A stretch of DNA of 64,000 nucleotides from Plantago ovata (lineage: Eukaryota > Streptophyta > Magnoliopsida > Lamiales > Plantaginaceae), in contig CM051457.1 in the NCBI GenBank assembly GCA_028274465.1, forward strand, positions 107,631,982 through 107,695,981. Reading direction: 5' to 3'. The position numbers and the translations under genes were made by a program. Positions 48,480 through 58,769 of the stretch are shown here, piece after piece. The notes under the pieces are model-generated. The model did no database searches. It had not been told where the DNA came from and was given only the letters and a program-made list of their open reading frames with translations. Numbering within the stretch: position 1 is the first letter of the stretch; every line of letters begins with the position of its first letter.

Positions 48480-49165
48480 ATGCCGACATATATATGCGGG
48501 GACAATTGCCGTCACAATCAAGTTGTCCTACAGTTTGAGGCTGAGCATCACAATCGTATTCTTCTCCTTGCAGCCGAGGCTAGGCATGCTGAAGAGCCAT
48601 TTACTCAAGTGCTTGTTGAGCGGAGGCTTCTAATGTATTGGACCAATGAGATGCATGACTCATTCCCTATGTCATGCTTCTCGAAGGACAGCGTCCTTGA
48701 GTCTTTCAGTGGATGGGTCATGCGGTACAATGCGTGGGCCTTGTTCACAAGGCTGCAAGGGGTTGAGCTGCACAGGAACCTGACTTCGTTGTACATTCCC
48801 CGTGTTCTATATCCAGGGATTCGTACGGTATAACAACAGATCTCCGTTTATGTATGAGTACAATTATGTAATTGCCTAAAGACTAACTCTTCTATTTTTT
48901 TACATACTATACGCAGATGTGGCCGGTGGCAAGGGGATATTTGTCTTCCATAGAGCACGATGAGCAAATGCTCAATACTACCTTCTTTGGCACGCAATTC
49001 GACCGCATCTCCCGCGCTGGCCCTCGTCTTGGGGATTTTTTCCAACCAAATCCAGAGAGTCAATTGATCGATCCATCTTTCACACTGTCTCCTGATGACA
49101 GCTCGGACAACAAGGAGGAGGAGGACCGCTTCGAGACTGGGGAGAATTGGCCATGGAACCACTAG
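48480..49165 (+). CDS. Myb/SANT-like module 4 (intact, 2 exons)
   Basis: Exon 1 48,480 to about 48,829 encodes MYWTNEMHDSFPMSCFSKDS, LESFSGWVMRYNAW and LYIPRVLYPGIRT, ending at donor GTATAA. Exon 2, about 48,918-49,165, encodes MWPVARGYLSSIEHDEQML, FDRISRAG, LGDFFQPNPESQLIDPSF and an acidic tail (SSDNKEEEDRFETGE), and stops at TAG. About 199 residues are open. The WT.EM start and the F..D/N..L..F helix are compatible with a Myb/SANT-like fold, but divergence is high. The start at 48,480 is the first ATG; an earlier exon cannot be excluded. Confidence 0.5.
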
Positions 49166-50229
49166 GCCAACCTGCGGCCGGAGCTGGCGTTTCACACGTT
49201 ATTATGCCCGGGGGATGTGTTGCACTTTTTGAGGTTTATGTTACTCTATTATTTACTTCAACGTATGTTGTCACCTGCTGTCGAAGTCATAGTACTCTGC
49301 GGTCGATATGTCGTCCATTTATTCTCGTTATTGTTCTATTTTTATCTATATGGTATTGCTATAAATAAGTCTCCGGTGCATGAACGCCTCATATGTAATT
49401 GAAAACTTTGATGTGTGCTTTGATTGACTTATTTCTGTGACATTAAAATGTTATTGTTATTAAATTCAAGTAATTATGTTTTGCGGTAATATTGTCGTAC
49501 TACTGCATTTTACTAAATCCTTTTAATTATGAGCTTTAACTTATAATTATTTCCTTCCAAAAAAATTTTGGGCCCAAAATTTTCATAATTCAGAATTTGT
49601 TTTCCTTATTTCCGGGGTTTTTTTTTCTCAATTTTTTAATTTTTTTCCCAAAAAACGTAAATTAGGGAAGTAAATTTTATAAATCAGATTTTTTAATTTC
49701 TTATATACCAATTCAACCCAACAATAATTAATCCTCCCACTATTTAAACAACCCCACACAATCTATCACCAATCCCAATACATGCCAACACATCATTAAA
49801 CAAATCAAACAAACATTCTCTTACACATTCTCTTACAACACTCATCATTATATCTATAAAAATCCTACTACCCTACCATTCAAACCCCTTAATTCAAACC
49901 CAACTACAACAACAAAAACTAACTAACAATACCTTAATTCCGTCACTATTCTTTTGTTAAATTTAACAAAATACCACAATCCAGTTTAAAGCCAAACAAT
50001 CAGTAAGATTGGAATTGAAAAGTATGAAATGTTTTAATTTCTAAGTTTAATCGTAATTTTTAATTATCAAGTATTATAATTTTATAAGTAATTAGTACTT
50101 AGTATGATGTTATTATATCGTAATGGGATTAAATTTCTAAGTTTAAATTATTGGACAAAATAGTTTAGGGTAAACCGTTTATACTTAGTGTAAAAATCTT
50201 ATTATGGACAAAAATATGCAAAAATATAG

Positions 50230-51135
50230 GGATCCATTGCATGCACACATCTGCTAGATTTCCTAATTACATCTAGCCCCTAATAGATCAAACCTATATT
50301 TTGAAAATCGGAACCGGAAGTCGAGCCGCACATCCCAAAAAAAGGTTGAATTGGGGTTGGACCGTGTTAGGCTGGGATTGGACCAAAATATTGACGATGG
50401 CTAATTCAGCGGTTTGGTCGGTTGGGCCGTCCAGTTGAACCGGGTTTAAAAAACATAGGATCAAACTATTACATCGTACTACCTGTTACATCTAGTTTAT
50501 TACATCTGAGCCCAAAAAATATTTAATTTTGACATGCCTCAATTTAATATATTACACACTTGCCTCAAATGTTTTGAAGTTATACATAATTAACACTAAA
50601 TACATAACACACAAGTTTTTAAAATTTCAAAATGATCTCAAATTTTATTATAAAGTAACCCTAAACAAAATTTACATTTCAAAATAATCTAAAAAAACAA
50701 ATAACGTTTTTAAAAAAGGTAAAAATAAAAAAGAGCTCCGACCGGAGCTCCGGTGGAGCCTGTACAACTCTGTTTTTGGAGCTGCTAAAGCTCTAAATCG
50801 AAGCTTGTAAAGCTCCAAATCGGAGCTGTTTAAAACAACTCCGATCTGGATCTGTTAATTGCTTCAAATTGAAATTTTAACAGCTGCAGACCGGGGCTAT
50901 TAATCCGGTGTCAGAGTAATTATTCCGGTACCGGAGAAGAAAGAGTTTGAAAAAAGAGTAAAAGTCAAAAAGAAAAGAAGAAGGGCTTAGATGAAATTTT
51001 CAGGTAAGATCTTGTTTGATTGATTTTAATGAATAACACAATTTTTCAGATTTTGGACTTGAATGTAATTAGTTGATCTATTAGGGGCTGGATGAAATGG
51101 ATGTATCTAGCAGGGGAGGTATATATGTAAATATC
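50230..51135. mobile_element. Hairpin-array element B (MULE-like)
   Basis: The left arm (ATCTGCTAGATTTCC, then CATCTAGCCCCTAATAGATC) and the reverse complement of the right arm (CCTGCTAGATACATCC, then CATCCAGCCCCTAATAGATC) form long imperfect terminal inverted repeats. TGCAAAAATATAG flanks both sides (50,217-50,229 and 51,136-51,148), longer than most duplications but in the MULE range if the outer bases are chance. The core (50,735-50,945) is made of AGCTCC/GGAGCT hairpin words and ends with ATTATTCCGGTACCGGAG. A hAT-like MITE (50,294-50,458) is nested in the left arm. Confidence 0.65.
50294..50458. mobile_element. hAT-like MITE, 165 bp, with 8-bp target duplication
   Basis: The ends CTATATTTTGAAAATCGG and (reverse complement) CTATGTTTTTTAAACCCGG match closely. 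Both flanks are GATCAAAC (50,286-50,293 and 50,459-50,466). Subterminal GGTTGGACC/GTTGAACCGG motifs relate it to the larger element at 9,048-10,199. Confidence 0.85.
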
Positions 51136-51148
51136 TGCAAAAATATAG

Positions 51149-51779
51149 ATATTTCATTAAATAACACTTATACTATATTGATAACTATTGAAGATGGATT
51201 ATGTGTTTTCTATTCCAGAGCACTAGTTACATGTGTTCTAAAACCTCTCTCAATCATATATTTATGATGAAATTGAAAAAATTGTGTTAAAAACTAACAT
51301 TTTCAGAGCATTCACATCAATTTTTCTATAAAAATTTCTCTAAAACCGTTTTAAACTCATTCCCTATAATATTTTAAGTACTTATTTAACAAGTCACTAA
51401 AATCAGATTCCCTTTTAGTGATTTAATGTATTGAATAATAATTAATGATCACATATTCTAAATATAGTATAAATTAATGATTAATACACTAAAAACGTTT
51501 TAGTATGCATGTGAAAATGCTTCCCTATTTTTTTAATGGTCCATACAAGTTTTAGGAATCTGATTTGTTTGGATTTTACACATATTTTGATATTTTTGTT
51601 TATATTTAAGCAAAAAACTCATTTTTAGGGAGGCTGTTGTAAGTGCTCTCATGACACCTAAATTTATTGGGGGCCACAAAAATTTAATCCTAAATTTGAA
51701 ACATATAGGCCCAAGAACTTAACTTTTTGCGACTTAATTCTTGGAAATGTCTTGCCCTTCGTCAAATATTGGATTTTTG
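51149..51779. other. Intergenic between hairpin-array elements
   Basis: AT-rich; no gene recognised. Words such as CCTAAATTTATTGGGGGCC near 51,658 may be a terminus of element C. Confidence 0.35.
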
Positions 51780-52240
51780 AGCTGACCAAACACCTTGAAC
51801 TTTCCTTTATTACACATTTAACCCAAATATTGTCATTATTACAAAATTAAAAATAAATATTTAAAAACTAACCCACATAATTTAATATATTTCAAGATGG
51901 TGTCAAAATTATTTTAAAACAAGCCCCTACAAATATTATATTCAAAAAAACAAAAAAAAGCCAGAACTATAGCTCCTAATCGGAGCTGTATACAGCTCCT
52001 TCTTCGGAGTTGTAAAACAGCTCCAAGTCGGAGTTGCAAAGCTCCAATTGGATTCTACCGAAATGGAACTCCAGTATCGAAATTATTCCGGTACAGGAGA
52101 TGAGAAAGAAGATGAAGATAGGAAAAGAGAAAAAGAAAATTATAAAAGAAAAAGAAAAAAGAAAAAATAGGAAAAAGAAAAGAAAAAATAGCTAAGGCCT
52201 TATTTGGTTTGAACTTAATGAATAGTGACTGATTATTTGG
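51780..52240. mobile_element. Hairpin-array element C (MULE-like family)
   Basis: Core 51,963-52,100: AGCTCCTAATCGGAGCTGTA, CAGCTCCTTCTTCGGAG, AGCTCCAAGTCGGAG, ending GAAATTATTCCGGTACAGGAG as in A and B. The right side is a long purine tract, then TAAGGCCTTATTTGGTTTG; the left has GAGCTGACCAAACACC, forming a partial inverted pair. Exact termini unresolved. Confidence 0.55.
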
Positions 52241-52782
52241 TCAACCCAAAATTTAAAAAATGAACCTAGATATAACTCTTTGAATAAGAAAGTTATGGAT
52301 GCGAATAGGCTAAATAGTAGGGGTAGTGTATGATATTATGCACTTAAATAAATAAACTCTTGAGTTCGAAACTTGTCAATTTAAAAGAGACGCGGATGGG
52401 ATATTTGTTTCCTAGGATTAGTCGATAAATCTGATATAATTGAGAAAAAGTGAATAAAAAATAGAATTAAGAGAACACGGGTTATTTGCATTTTCAACCC
52501 CTCAGCACTCAGCAGTCAGCACAACGTGCGAAGGAATCTTCCACAGCACACAACAGAAAGTAGTACAGTAATAAATAAAACTTGCAAAAAAAAAAGAAAA
52601 ACCAAAACCGATGGGCGGCACAATTCAAAAAAATTTCAAATCCCCAAAAACAGAAACAAAAACCCAAACTGCAAAACGTACAACATACACTTCTTCATTC
52701 CCTCCAATATTTCCGCTTCCCTCTCCACATTTCAAAATTCATATCAATCAATTCATACCTAAAATCTCTTTCCCTCCCACTC

Positions 52783-52790
52783 CTATAAAT
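52783..52790 (+). promoter_or_regulatory. TATA box of thymidine kinase gene
   Basis: CTATAAAT in a pyrimidine-rich promoter, 75-82 bases upstream of the ATG at 52,865. The leader between them is CT-rich. Confidence 0.7.
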
Positions 52791-52864
52791 TCCACTCCAC
52801 TCCACTCTTCTCCAAATTCACCAAATCTCCTTCAAATTCAAATCCCCAATCTCTCCAATTCATC

Positions 52865-53748
52865 ATGTCTCCCCCACTCTCTCAACCCGCCGCTCCACTC
52901 GAATCCTCGCCTCGTCGCCGCACCGGAGAGATCCATGTCATACTCGGCCCCATGTTCGCCGGCAAAACCACCGCCCTCTTACGCCGTGTCAAAGCCGAAG
53001 CCACCACCGGCAGGTCTGAATCCTATGCCTTTCCCTAACAGTTTTCATACTATTCGATTTTTCGGTTTGCTGATGTAGTGATTTGGTTGTAGGAATGTGG
53101 CGATGATTAAGTCCAGCAAGGACAATCGTTACGCCGTTGATGCGGTGGTGACGCACGACGGCACCAAGTTCCCCTGCTGGCCGTTGACCGATCTGATGTC
53201 TTTCAAGGAGAAGTTTGGCTCTCAGGCCTATGAGCAAGTAATTTTTTGTTTGGCTTTCGATATGTCGATTAATTAGGCCTTTTGATTTATAAGTGTGTTT
53301 GTTTGTTTGTTTGTTGATCAGTTGGATGTGATTGGTATTGACGAGGCGCAATTCTTCGGTGATCTGTACGATTTCTGCTGCGAGGCGGCTGATATTGATG
53401 GTAAAACTGTTGTTATTGCTGGCCTTGATGGTGATTACTTGAGGTATTATTTGTAACTACTAAAACGAAAACCAATTTTGAAATTTCGATTTAGATTGGG
53501 CTGTTGATTGACTGTATTGTGGAATGAATTGAATCAGGAGGAGCTTTGGATCTGTGCTTGATATAGTCCCGTTAGCTGATTCGGTAACAAAGCTGACTGC
53601 TAGGTGTGAATTGTGTGGCAAACGTGCTCTTTTCACTTTCCGGAAGATAGACGAGGCTCAGACGGAGCTGATTGGCGGGGCTGATCTCTACATGCCTGTT
53701 TGTCGACAGCATTTCACCGCTGGGCAACCTCGCGTCAGCAAGAAGTGA
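52865..53748 (+). CDS. TK1: Thymidine kinase, TK1 type (4 exons)
   Basis: Phosphorylates thymidine to dTMP in the nucleotide salvage pathway. My exon model: 52,865-53,013; 53,093-53,237; 53,322-53,443; 53,538-53,748. All are GT-AG, phases agree, 208 residues, normal for plant TK1. Residues 28-35 are the P-loop [14 protein letters not shown] at 105-110 contains the catalytic Glu106. The lasso/zinc site is Cys162, Cys165, Cys194 and His197 (CELCGK...CRQH). [16 protein letters not shown] is the usual ATP-binding neighbour. The short Pro/Ser-rich N-terminus (1-20) could be a weak organelle signal, as in some plant paralogues, but is not diagnostic. Confidence 0.96.
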
Positions 53749-55173
53749 CTGTAATGCTTGCGGCGTTCTAAATGATCTGATTTCTTAGACATGTAGTAGC
53801 TTCTTGCTGCTGTAATGGAATCAGATAAGTTATGGTTTTCGAATTATTCTAGTAACTAGTTAATGTTATTGACTAAAACTAGATTTCCTGGATGTTTGTC
53901 TAGTTTGTATAGTAGGTACCGAAGTAAATGTTTGGAAAGGAATTCCTGCCTTTGCTGTTATGGTGTATGATGCTCTTAAGTTTTATCATGGGATTGGTGA
54001 CTGAATTATGATTATCATTTGATTTCACTAGTAGCAAGCATCCAGTCCATTGAATTCAGTTCATATCATTCTTGTTTAGATCAATTTTTTTTTGTTTTTA
54101 GTCAGAGTAACTAGGGGATAGAAACCCTATCGGAACAAGAAAGCAAACTGTAGTATAACAACTATGATTTGCATAACTCTAAAATCCAAGTGACCTGCTA
54201 ATTAATATCTAGGCCATTTGGACTCTAGTAAAACTGTGATCCAAACTAGAAGATAGGCCTTTTATGATCTATATTAACTCCCAAGGGCAATGATACTCAG
54301 TCACGACCCTGCTTCCAACTCAACAGAGATTGTGCAGATTCTCCTTGAATTTCCTCAGGTTTCCATAACATTTCTGGGCTGTAATGGAGGAAAGGAATAG
54401 CAACCTCACATCAAATTTTGCCTCTTTTTTACTGTGAACCAAAGGCCTGCCCTCTTGCTTTAATTTTCCCTGCAAAGACATAAAACATGCACTCCACATG
54501 CCATAAGAGAACCAGGTTTGAAACAAAGCCAACACTATCAAGCCTACCAAAACCAGCACACAATGAAATTCTGCCCAGATTACTAATAACCGTCCTAGTG
54601 ACTCTATTCTGCAACTTACAGCGCACTTGCAGATTACATATGAATTGTTTTGCAATAGCAGTACAAAATTTAGATCAAATTTATACTTCAAATAAATTGA
54701 GTTATGCCTAGAGGTTTTCAATCAAATCAAATAAATCTAACTGCTAGGTTATCCACTGGCCACACCAATGTGTACAACCTTGCCAAGCGCCAGCAATACA
54801 AAAGATCAGCCATTGACCTCTTCATATTTGGAGACACAAATCTCACATGCTGCAGATTCCATTTTGCCTCATACGCATGGTGTGAGCTGTGCAAAGGAAG
54901 AGACGACCTGCTATTGAAGGTTAAGGCAATCTGTCCAACCGGTGTCAACAAACTTTTCTTTCACCCTTTTCTTGAACTCTGCCATCCTTTCAGCTTTGGT
55001 GATCTGTTATGTTGCTGAGTTTGGCGCACCCACCAAAAAAGAGAGAAATGGTTCATATGTTCTAAGGCGAAACTCAGGGATCAACTAAAATAACCTTACT
55101 GGTCATAATGGCTATTTGTTGACTTACTCTTAGCTATGAACAGGGGTGGAAAATGTTATCTTTTTCAGGATTC
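53749..55173. other. Intergenic, no gene recognised
   Basis: TK1 3' UTR, then AT-rich DNA. Frames at 54,320-54,721 and 54,704-55,018 overlap on opposite strands and resemble no family. Confidence 0.4.
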
Positions 55174-55960
55174 CTAAACATTCCTCCTCTTTGTACACAT
55201 AATCTCAAATCCAACTATGGAAACAGCAGCTGCTTCAAGTGAGAAACCCTTCAGGTACATTTCCTCCAACAATGGTTGCACTTCAAGAATCTCACTCTGT
55301 TCAAGACAAGCTTTGACAAAAACATTGTATGTAACACTATTAGGAGAACAACCACATTTTTTCATCTCCACGAGCATACCTTTTGCTTCATCTATAAACC
55401 CTTCTTGACAAAGTCCATTGATAATAGTGGTAAATGTTTTAACATCGGGCCTCAAGCCTTTTGCAGGAAGTGAATGGAAGATATTCATTGCACTGTCAAG
55501 CTTTCCATCTTTGAACAAGCCTTCAATGAGGGCTGTATATGTGGCTATGGTCGGATCAACACCACTATACTATCTTCCATCATACCTAGAACAGAAATGC
55601 TTCATCAATCTTCTTATTCCGCGAAATAATCCATCTAAAATAGTGTTGTAGCTATATGCGCTATGGTGTAACCCCACACGAGGAACTTCACGGAAAAGTT
55701 TCCAAGCTTCATCTATGTTGCCGTTCTTGCTATATCCATTCATCAAACTAGTGTAGGTCACAATGGTTGGCTTTAGATCAGAATCCAAAACTACATTGAA
55801 TGTTTCCCTTGCTTTCTCCATCTCTCCTCGCAGACAATAACCATCAATCAGCATATTATATGTAACAATATTGGGACGGATGTTTCTTTGCCTCATAACT
55901 TCCAACACTTATTCTGCGTATTTAACATTTCGAAGAGGCTCAACATGTTTAAGACATCAA
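55174..55960 (-). pseudogene. RFL-type PPR gene remnant
   Basis: Minus-strand PPR repeats of the P class closely match those at 60,961-62,055: LEVMRQRN.RPNIVTYN, LIDGYCLRGEMEKARETFN, LMNGYSKNGNIDEAWKLF, a broken repeat, then FKDGKLDSAMNIFHSLPAKG, FTTIINGLCQEGFIDEAKGM and NVFVKACLEQSE. A TAA interrupts AE*VLEVM. About one repeat is deleted at GLFR|GIRRL, with a frame change at about 55,570. N-terminal repeats and the targeting peptide are missing. Functional relatives bind organellar RNA, and restorer genes silence mitochondrial CMS transcripts; this copy is dead. Confidence 0.88.
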
Positions 55961-57098
55961 ATTAGTATCAGGAGCTAAAGACATCAGGAAATTCTGATGG
56001 CTGTTTCTGTTCGCTGGCAACAACTTATTATTAATCCAAAAACCGAAAAACTTTAAAGGCAAGGTCTCGGTATATCATTTCTCGAGGAGTTGGCTGAACT
56101 TTCTTCACAGGCTTACAGGAGCGCCAGTTAACTGAGGAGATTATATAAAATTCTGTTCATCACAAATCCAGTATATGTAGATATCAAAGATAGAAGTACA
56201 ATAATGTTAAGGCAAGTGATTAGTTTTTGCCTTACAGTATCTTAGTTAATTCAGTTTGCATAGATCATTGTCACACAGTATCTTCCGCATTGAAATCAAG
56301 ATTGCCCCGGGGTTCTTGCTTCAATCAATAATTAACTTAATGTCAGCGGAAATAAAGTGAAAATAAACTAAACTAAAGATAAAGAATATGCATGAATGTT
56401 GAAAAGTATAACAAAATTCATGTTCTTCTTCCATTGTAGTTGTAAAAAGAATACTGTTATGAGCTAGTTACCATCAAGATAGTGAAGTCGGCTAGAAAGC
56501 GCATGGCTTCAGGTTCAGGGTTGGCCTCTGAAATTCCAGCAGATTCAAGGTCCTGCAGGGCCCGTGTAACTTGTTCCTTCCAAGTAATTCAATACATTCA
56601 TAGTAATGCCCTACAGGAATCAGTGTACAATCGCAGCAAAATGAGTATTACATGCATTAGCCACCTTCAGCCTGCAGCTATAACGTATGTGCTGATAAGT
56701 TTAAAGACACATCGTAGGCTTTCTACATTTTTTTAATAATCGAACCATTACAATTTCACAAGTAGCATTACAAAGCTAGTAATAAATTATAAATAATCCC
56801 GCACTTAATATGATGTGCATCCATAATTTAGTGCGACTTACAAAGCTATAAAGAAATACACAGGGGAATGAAAAATAACTGAACATTTTGCTTCAAAACA
56901 GAAGATGCAACCAACAAGAATCTTTAATTCTGTTTTACACAAAACATGAAAGGCGTAAATCTTAGACAGAAACATTCCGGACAGCAAATGAGGATGAAAT
57001 ATTAACATACAAATCCACAACCAAGTGCTTAAAAAAGGTATGGTATATTATATCCGAAGAAAACCAAGTTTAATCATGTTTGGTAAGGCCAATGCATG
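55961..57098. other. Intergenic, no gene recognised
   Basis: AT-rich; nothing supported. Possible breakpoint region of the PPR remnant. Confidence 0.4.
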
Positions 57099-57108
57099 AC
57101 CATATATG

Positions 57109-58143
57109 GGGTAAAAAGCATTTTTCGTCCTCCAAGTCGCCGTCCTCTGCGGTTTTGGTCCCCGACTTGGCGCTCTATGCGATTTTGATCCTCTGTTTCG
57201 TAGAATTCTCCGTATTGGAGCGTGGTGCGCGCGAATTAGTGTGTACACAGCCTTGTTTGCTTGCCAACATAACTATCATGGACGGAAGTTTAAGAGAATT
57301 GATACATAATTATTGAAATTTCCCACCAATTAAGCTCTAAACGGAGCTTAATTAAGCTCTGAAAACTGAGCTTAATTAAGATCTATTTTCAGAGCTTGAA
57401 AAGAGCTTTTCAAGCCGGGGAGTTATAAGGTGGTCCAACAGACGAAATGGAGTTGGGTTGGTGAACGGAGAGGTGCAGGGTTCGATTCCCAGCGGAGACC
57501 TAAGGCGGGTTAGCTATGGAGATATAAGGTGGTATAAGATATTTGTATAATTGTAGTGTAGTAGTTGTAATATTTTCCGTTTAAAAAAAAAAAAGCGCTT
57601 TTCAAGCTCTGAAAATAGAGTTTAATGAAGCTCTGAAACAGAGCTTGTCTAGCTCTGAAAACAGAGCTTAATTAAGCTCTGTTTTAAGAGCTTGATACTC
57701 TGAAAACAGAGCTTAATGAAGCTCTATTTTCAGAGCTTTATAAGCTCTTTAACAGAGCTCTATCAAGCTCTGAAACAGAGCTTGATAAGCTATGTTACAG
57801 AGCTAAACTACGCTCTCACTTTTCGACGATGAGGAAGTCCGTGGTAGCCAAGAATTCCATGGCTCATTTTTTGGACGGGAAGAGAGTTGAGAGATGAATT
57901 TCAAGTTAGGGTTTTTGATTTTGTGATTTGGGGAAGAAATCTGAGAACGTATTATATGAGACTTGGATGAATTGAGTTCGTTCCAGTTCGTATGTGTTAA
58001 TTCGTCCACATATGCACAATTCATGCCACATCAGCTATATGACTAGTGACTGAAAACTTTTAGGACCGTAATCAAATGTATAAAAACAATCGGACCAAAT
58101 ACGTGGAGAATGGCGACTTGGAGGACAAAAATGCAATTAACCC
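57109..58143. mobile_element. Hairpin-array element D (MULE-like, 1,035 bp)
   Basis: The ends GGGTAAAAAGCATTTTTCG and (reverse complement) GGGTTAATTGCATTTTTG continue into the shared TCCTCCAAGTCGCC. The target duplication is ACCATATATG on both sides (57,099-57,108 and 58,144-58,153). The 9-10-bp duplication and long inverted ends are typical of Mutator-like elements. The core (57,326-57,815) is a dense array of AGCTCTG..CAGAGCT hairpins such as AGCTCTGAAAACAGAGCTTA. A SINE sits inside the array. No transposase. Confidence 0.85.
57416..57591 (+). mobile_element. tRNA-derived SINE nested in element D
   Basis: AGTTATAAGGTGGTCC, then box B GTGCAGGGTTCGATTCCC, body, a T-rich region and a 12-A tail. 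The flanking 16-mers AAAGAGCTTTTCAAGC and AAAGCGCTTTTCAAGC differ by one base, a target duplication taken from the hairpin array itself. Confidence 0.88.
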
Positions 58144-58153
58144 ACCATATATG

Positions 58154-58769
58154 TTTTATAAAAAAGAAAAAGAAAAAAACTAATAAACACATTTAATCAA
58201 GGGGCGCAGCTTCTTGTTTCTCTGCCTCAAGAGTGCTTCTACTTGTTGATGACCAAGGCCAAACTGCGGCCATTTGATATATCCAGCCCAGTCGAAATTG
58301 TAATTGTATGCAAAGGGACCTCACACCGGGTTTACTAATTAGGAAATCGATCGGTCAAGATATGATCGATGTATTTCCTCTGGCAGATAAGCAGATGTGG
58401 TTGTATGACTCCTACAATTTACGAGAAGCTATATTTTTTAGTTCAAATTTACTTAATTATTTTTTATATTATAGATAATTTCACGTCAAATTTATTGATA
58501 CGGACGGAGAACGTAACTCAAATAAATCATCTTATCAGGGTCAAGTCCAACACTCGTTTTCAACTTCCTAATAATAATTGTTATTATTTAAAACCAAAGT
58601 TTCAAAATATAGATTGGCCTTTACCTTTCCTTGCACGGAAAGGAAATATGGAACTTATATATATATATATACATAGAGAGAGAGCCGCAAGAGCTAACTA
58701 ATTATCAAAGCTAAGACAAGACAAACGCAAAGGAATCCATTATTATCAGATCAGAAGCTGTATATTCAG
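58154..58769. other. CACTIN upstream region
   Basis: Noncoding. A TATATATATATATAC stretch at about 58,659-58,672 lies about 100 bases before the ATG and could serve as the TATA region. It is followed by a GA-rich leader. Confidence 0.5.

Larger units (their letters stand above)
42344..50003. mobile_element. PIF/Harbinger-like element with Myb/SANT array, no transposase seen
   Basis: The left end begins CGGTCTGTTTGGG, and the reverse complement of the right end begins CTGATTGTTTGGC. Over 40 positions, 33 match, including GTTGTGG/ATTGTGG and a shared TATTTTGTTA. TAA flanks both ends (42,341-42,343 and 50,004-50,006), the TWA target duplication of PIF/Harbinger. The TGTTTGG core also fits that superfamily. 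Inside are four tandem Myb/SANT-like modules (45,643-49,165), the type of the second Harbinger protein. No DDE transposase frame was found in either strand. 42,345-45,640 is mostly noncoding, with a duplicated CGCGTTTCGTCTACCTTGGA word near 42,715 and 42,800. Confidence 0.65.

Noticed and set aside
54320-55018. Frames of 133 and 104 codons between TK1 and PPR
   Set aside because: Overlap on opposite strands, no recognisable domain and no splice context.
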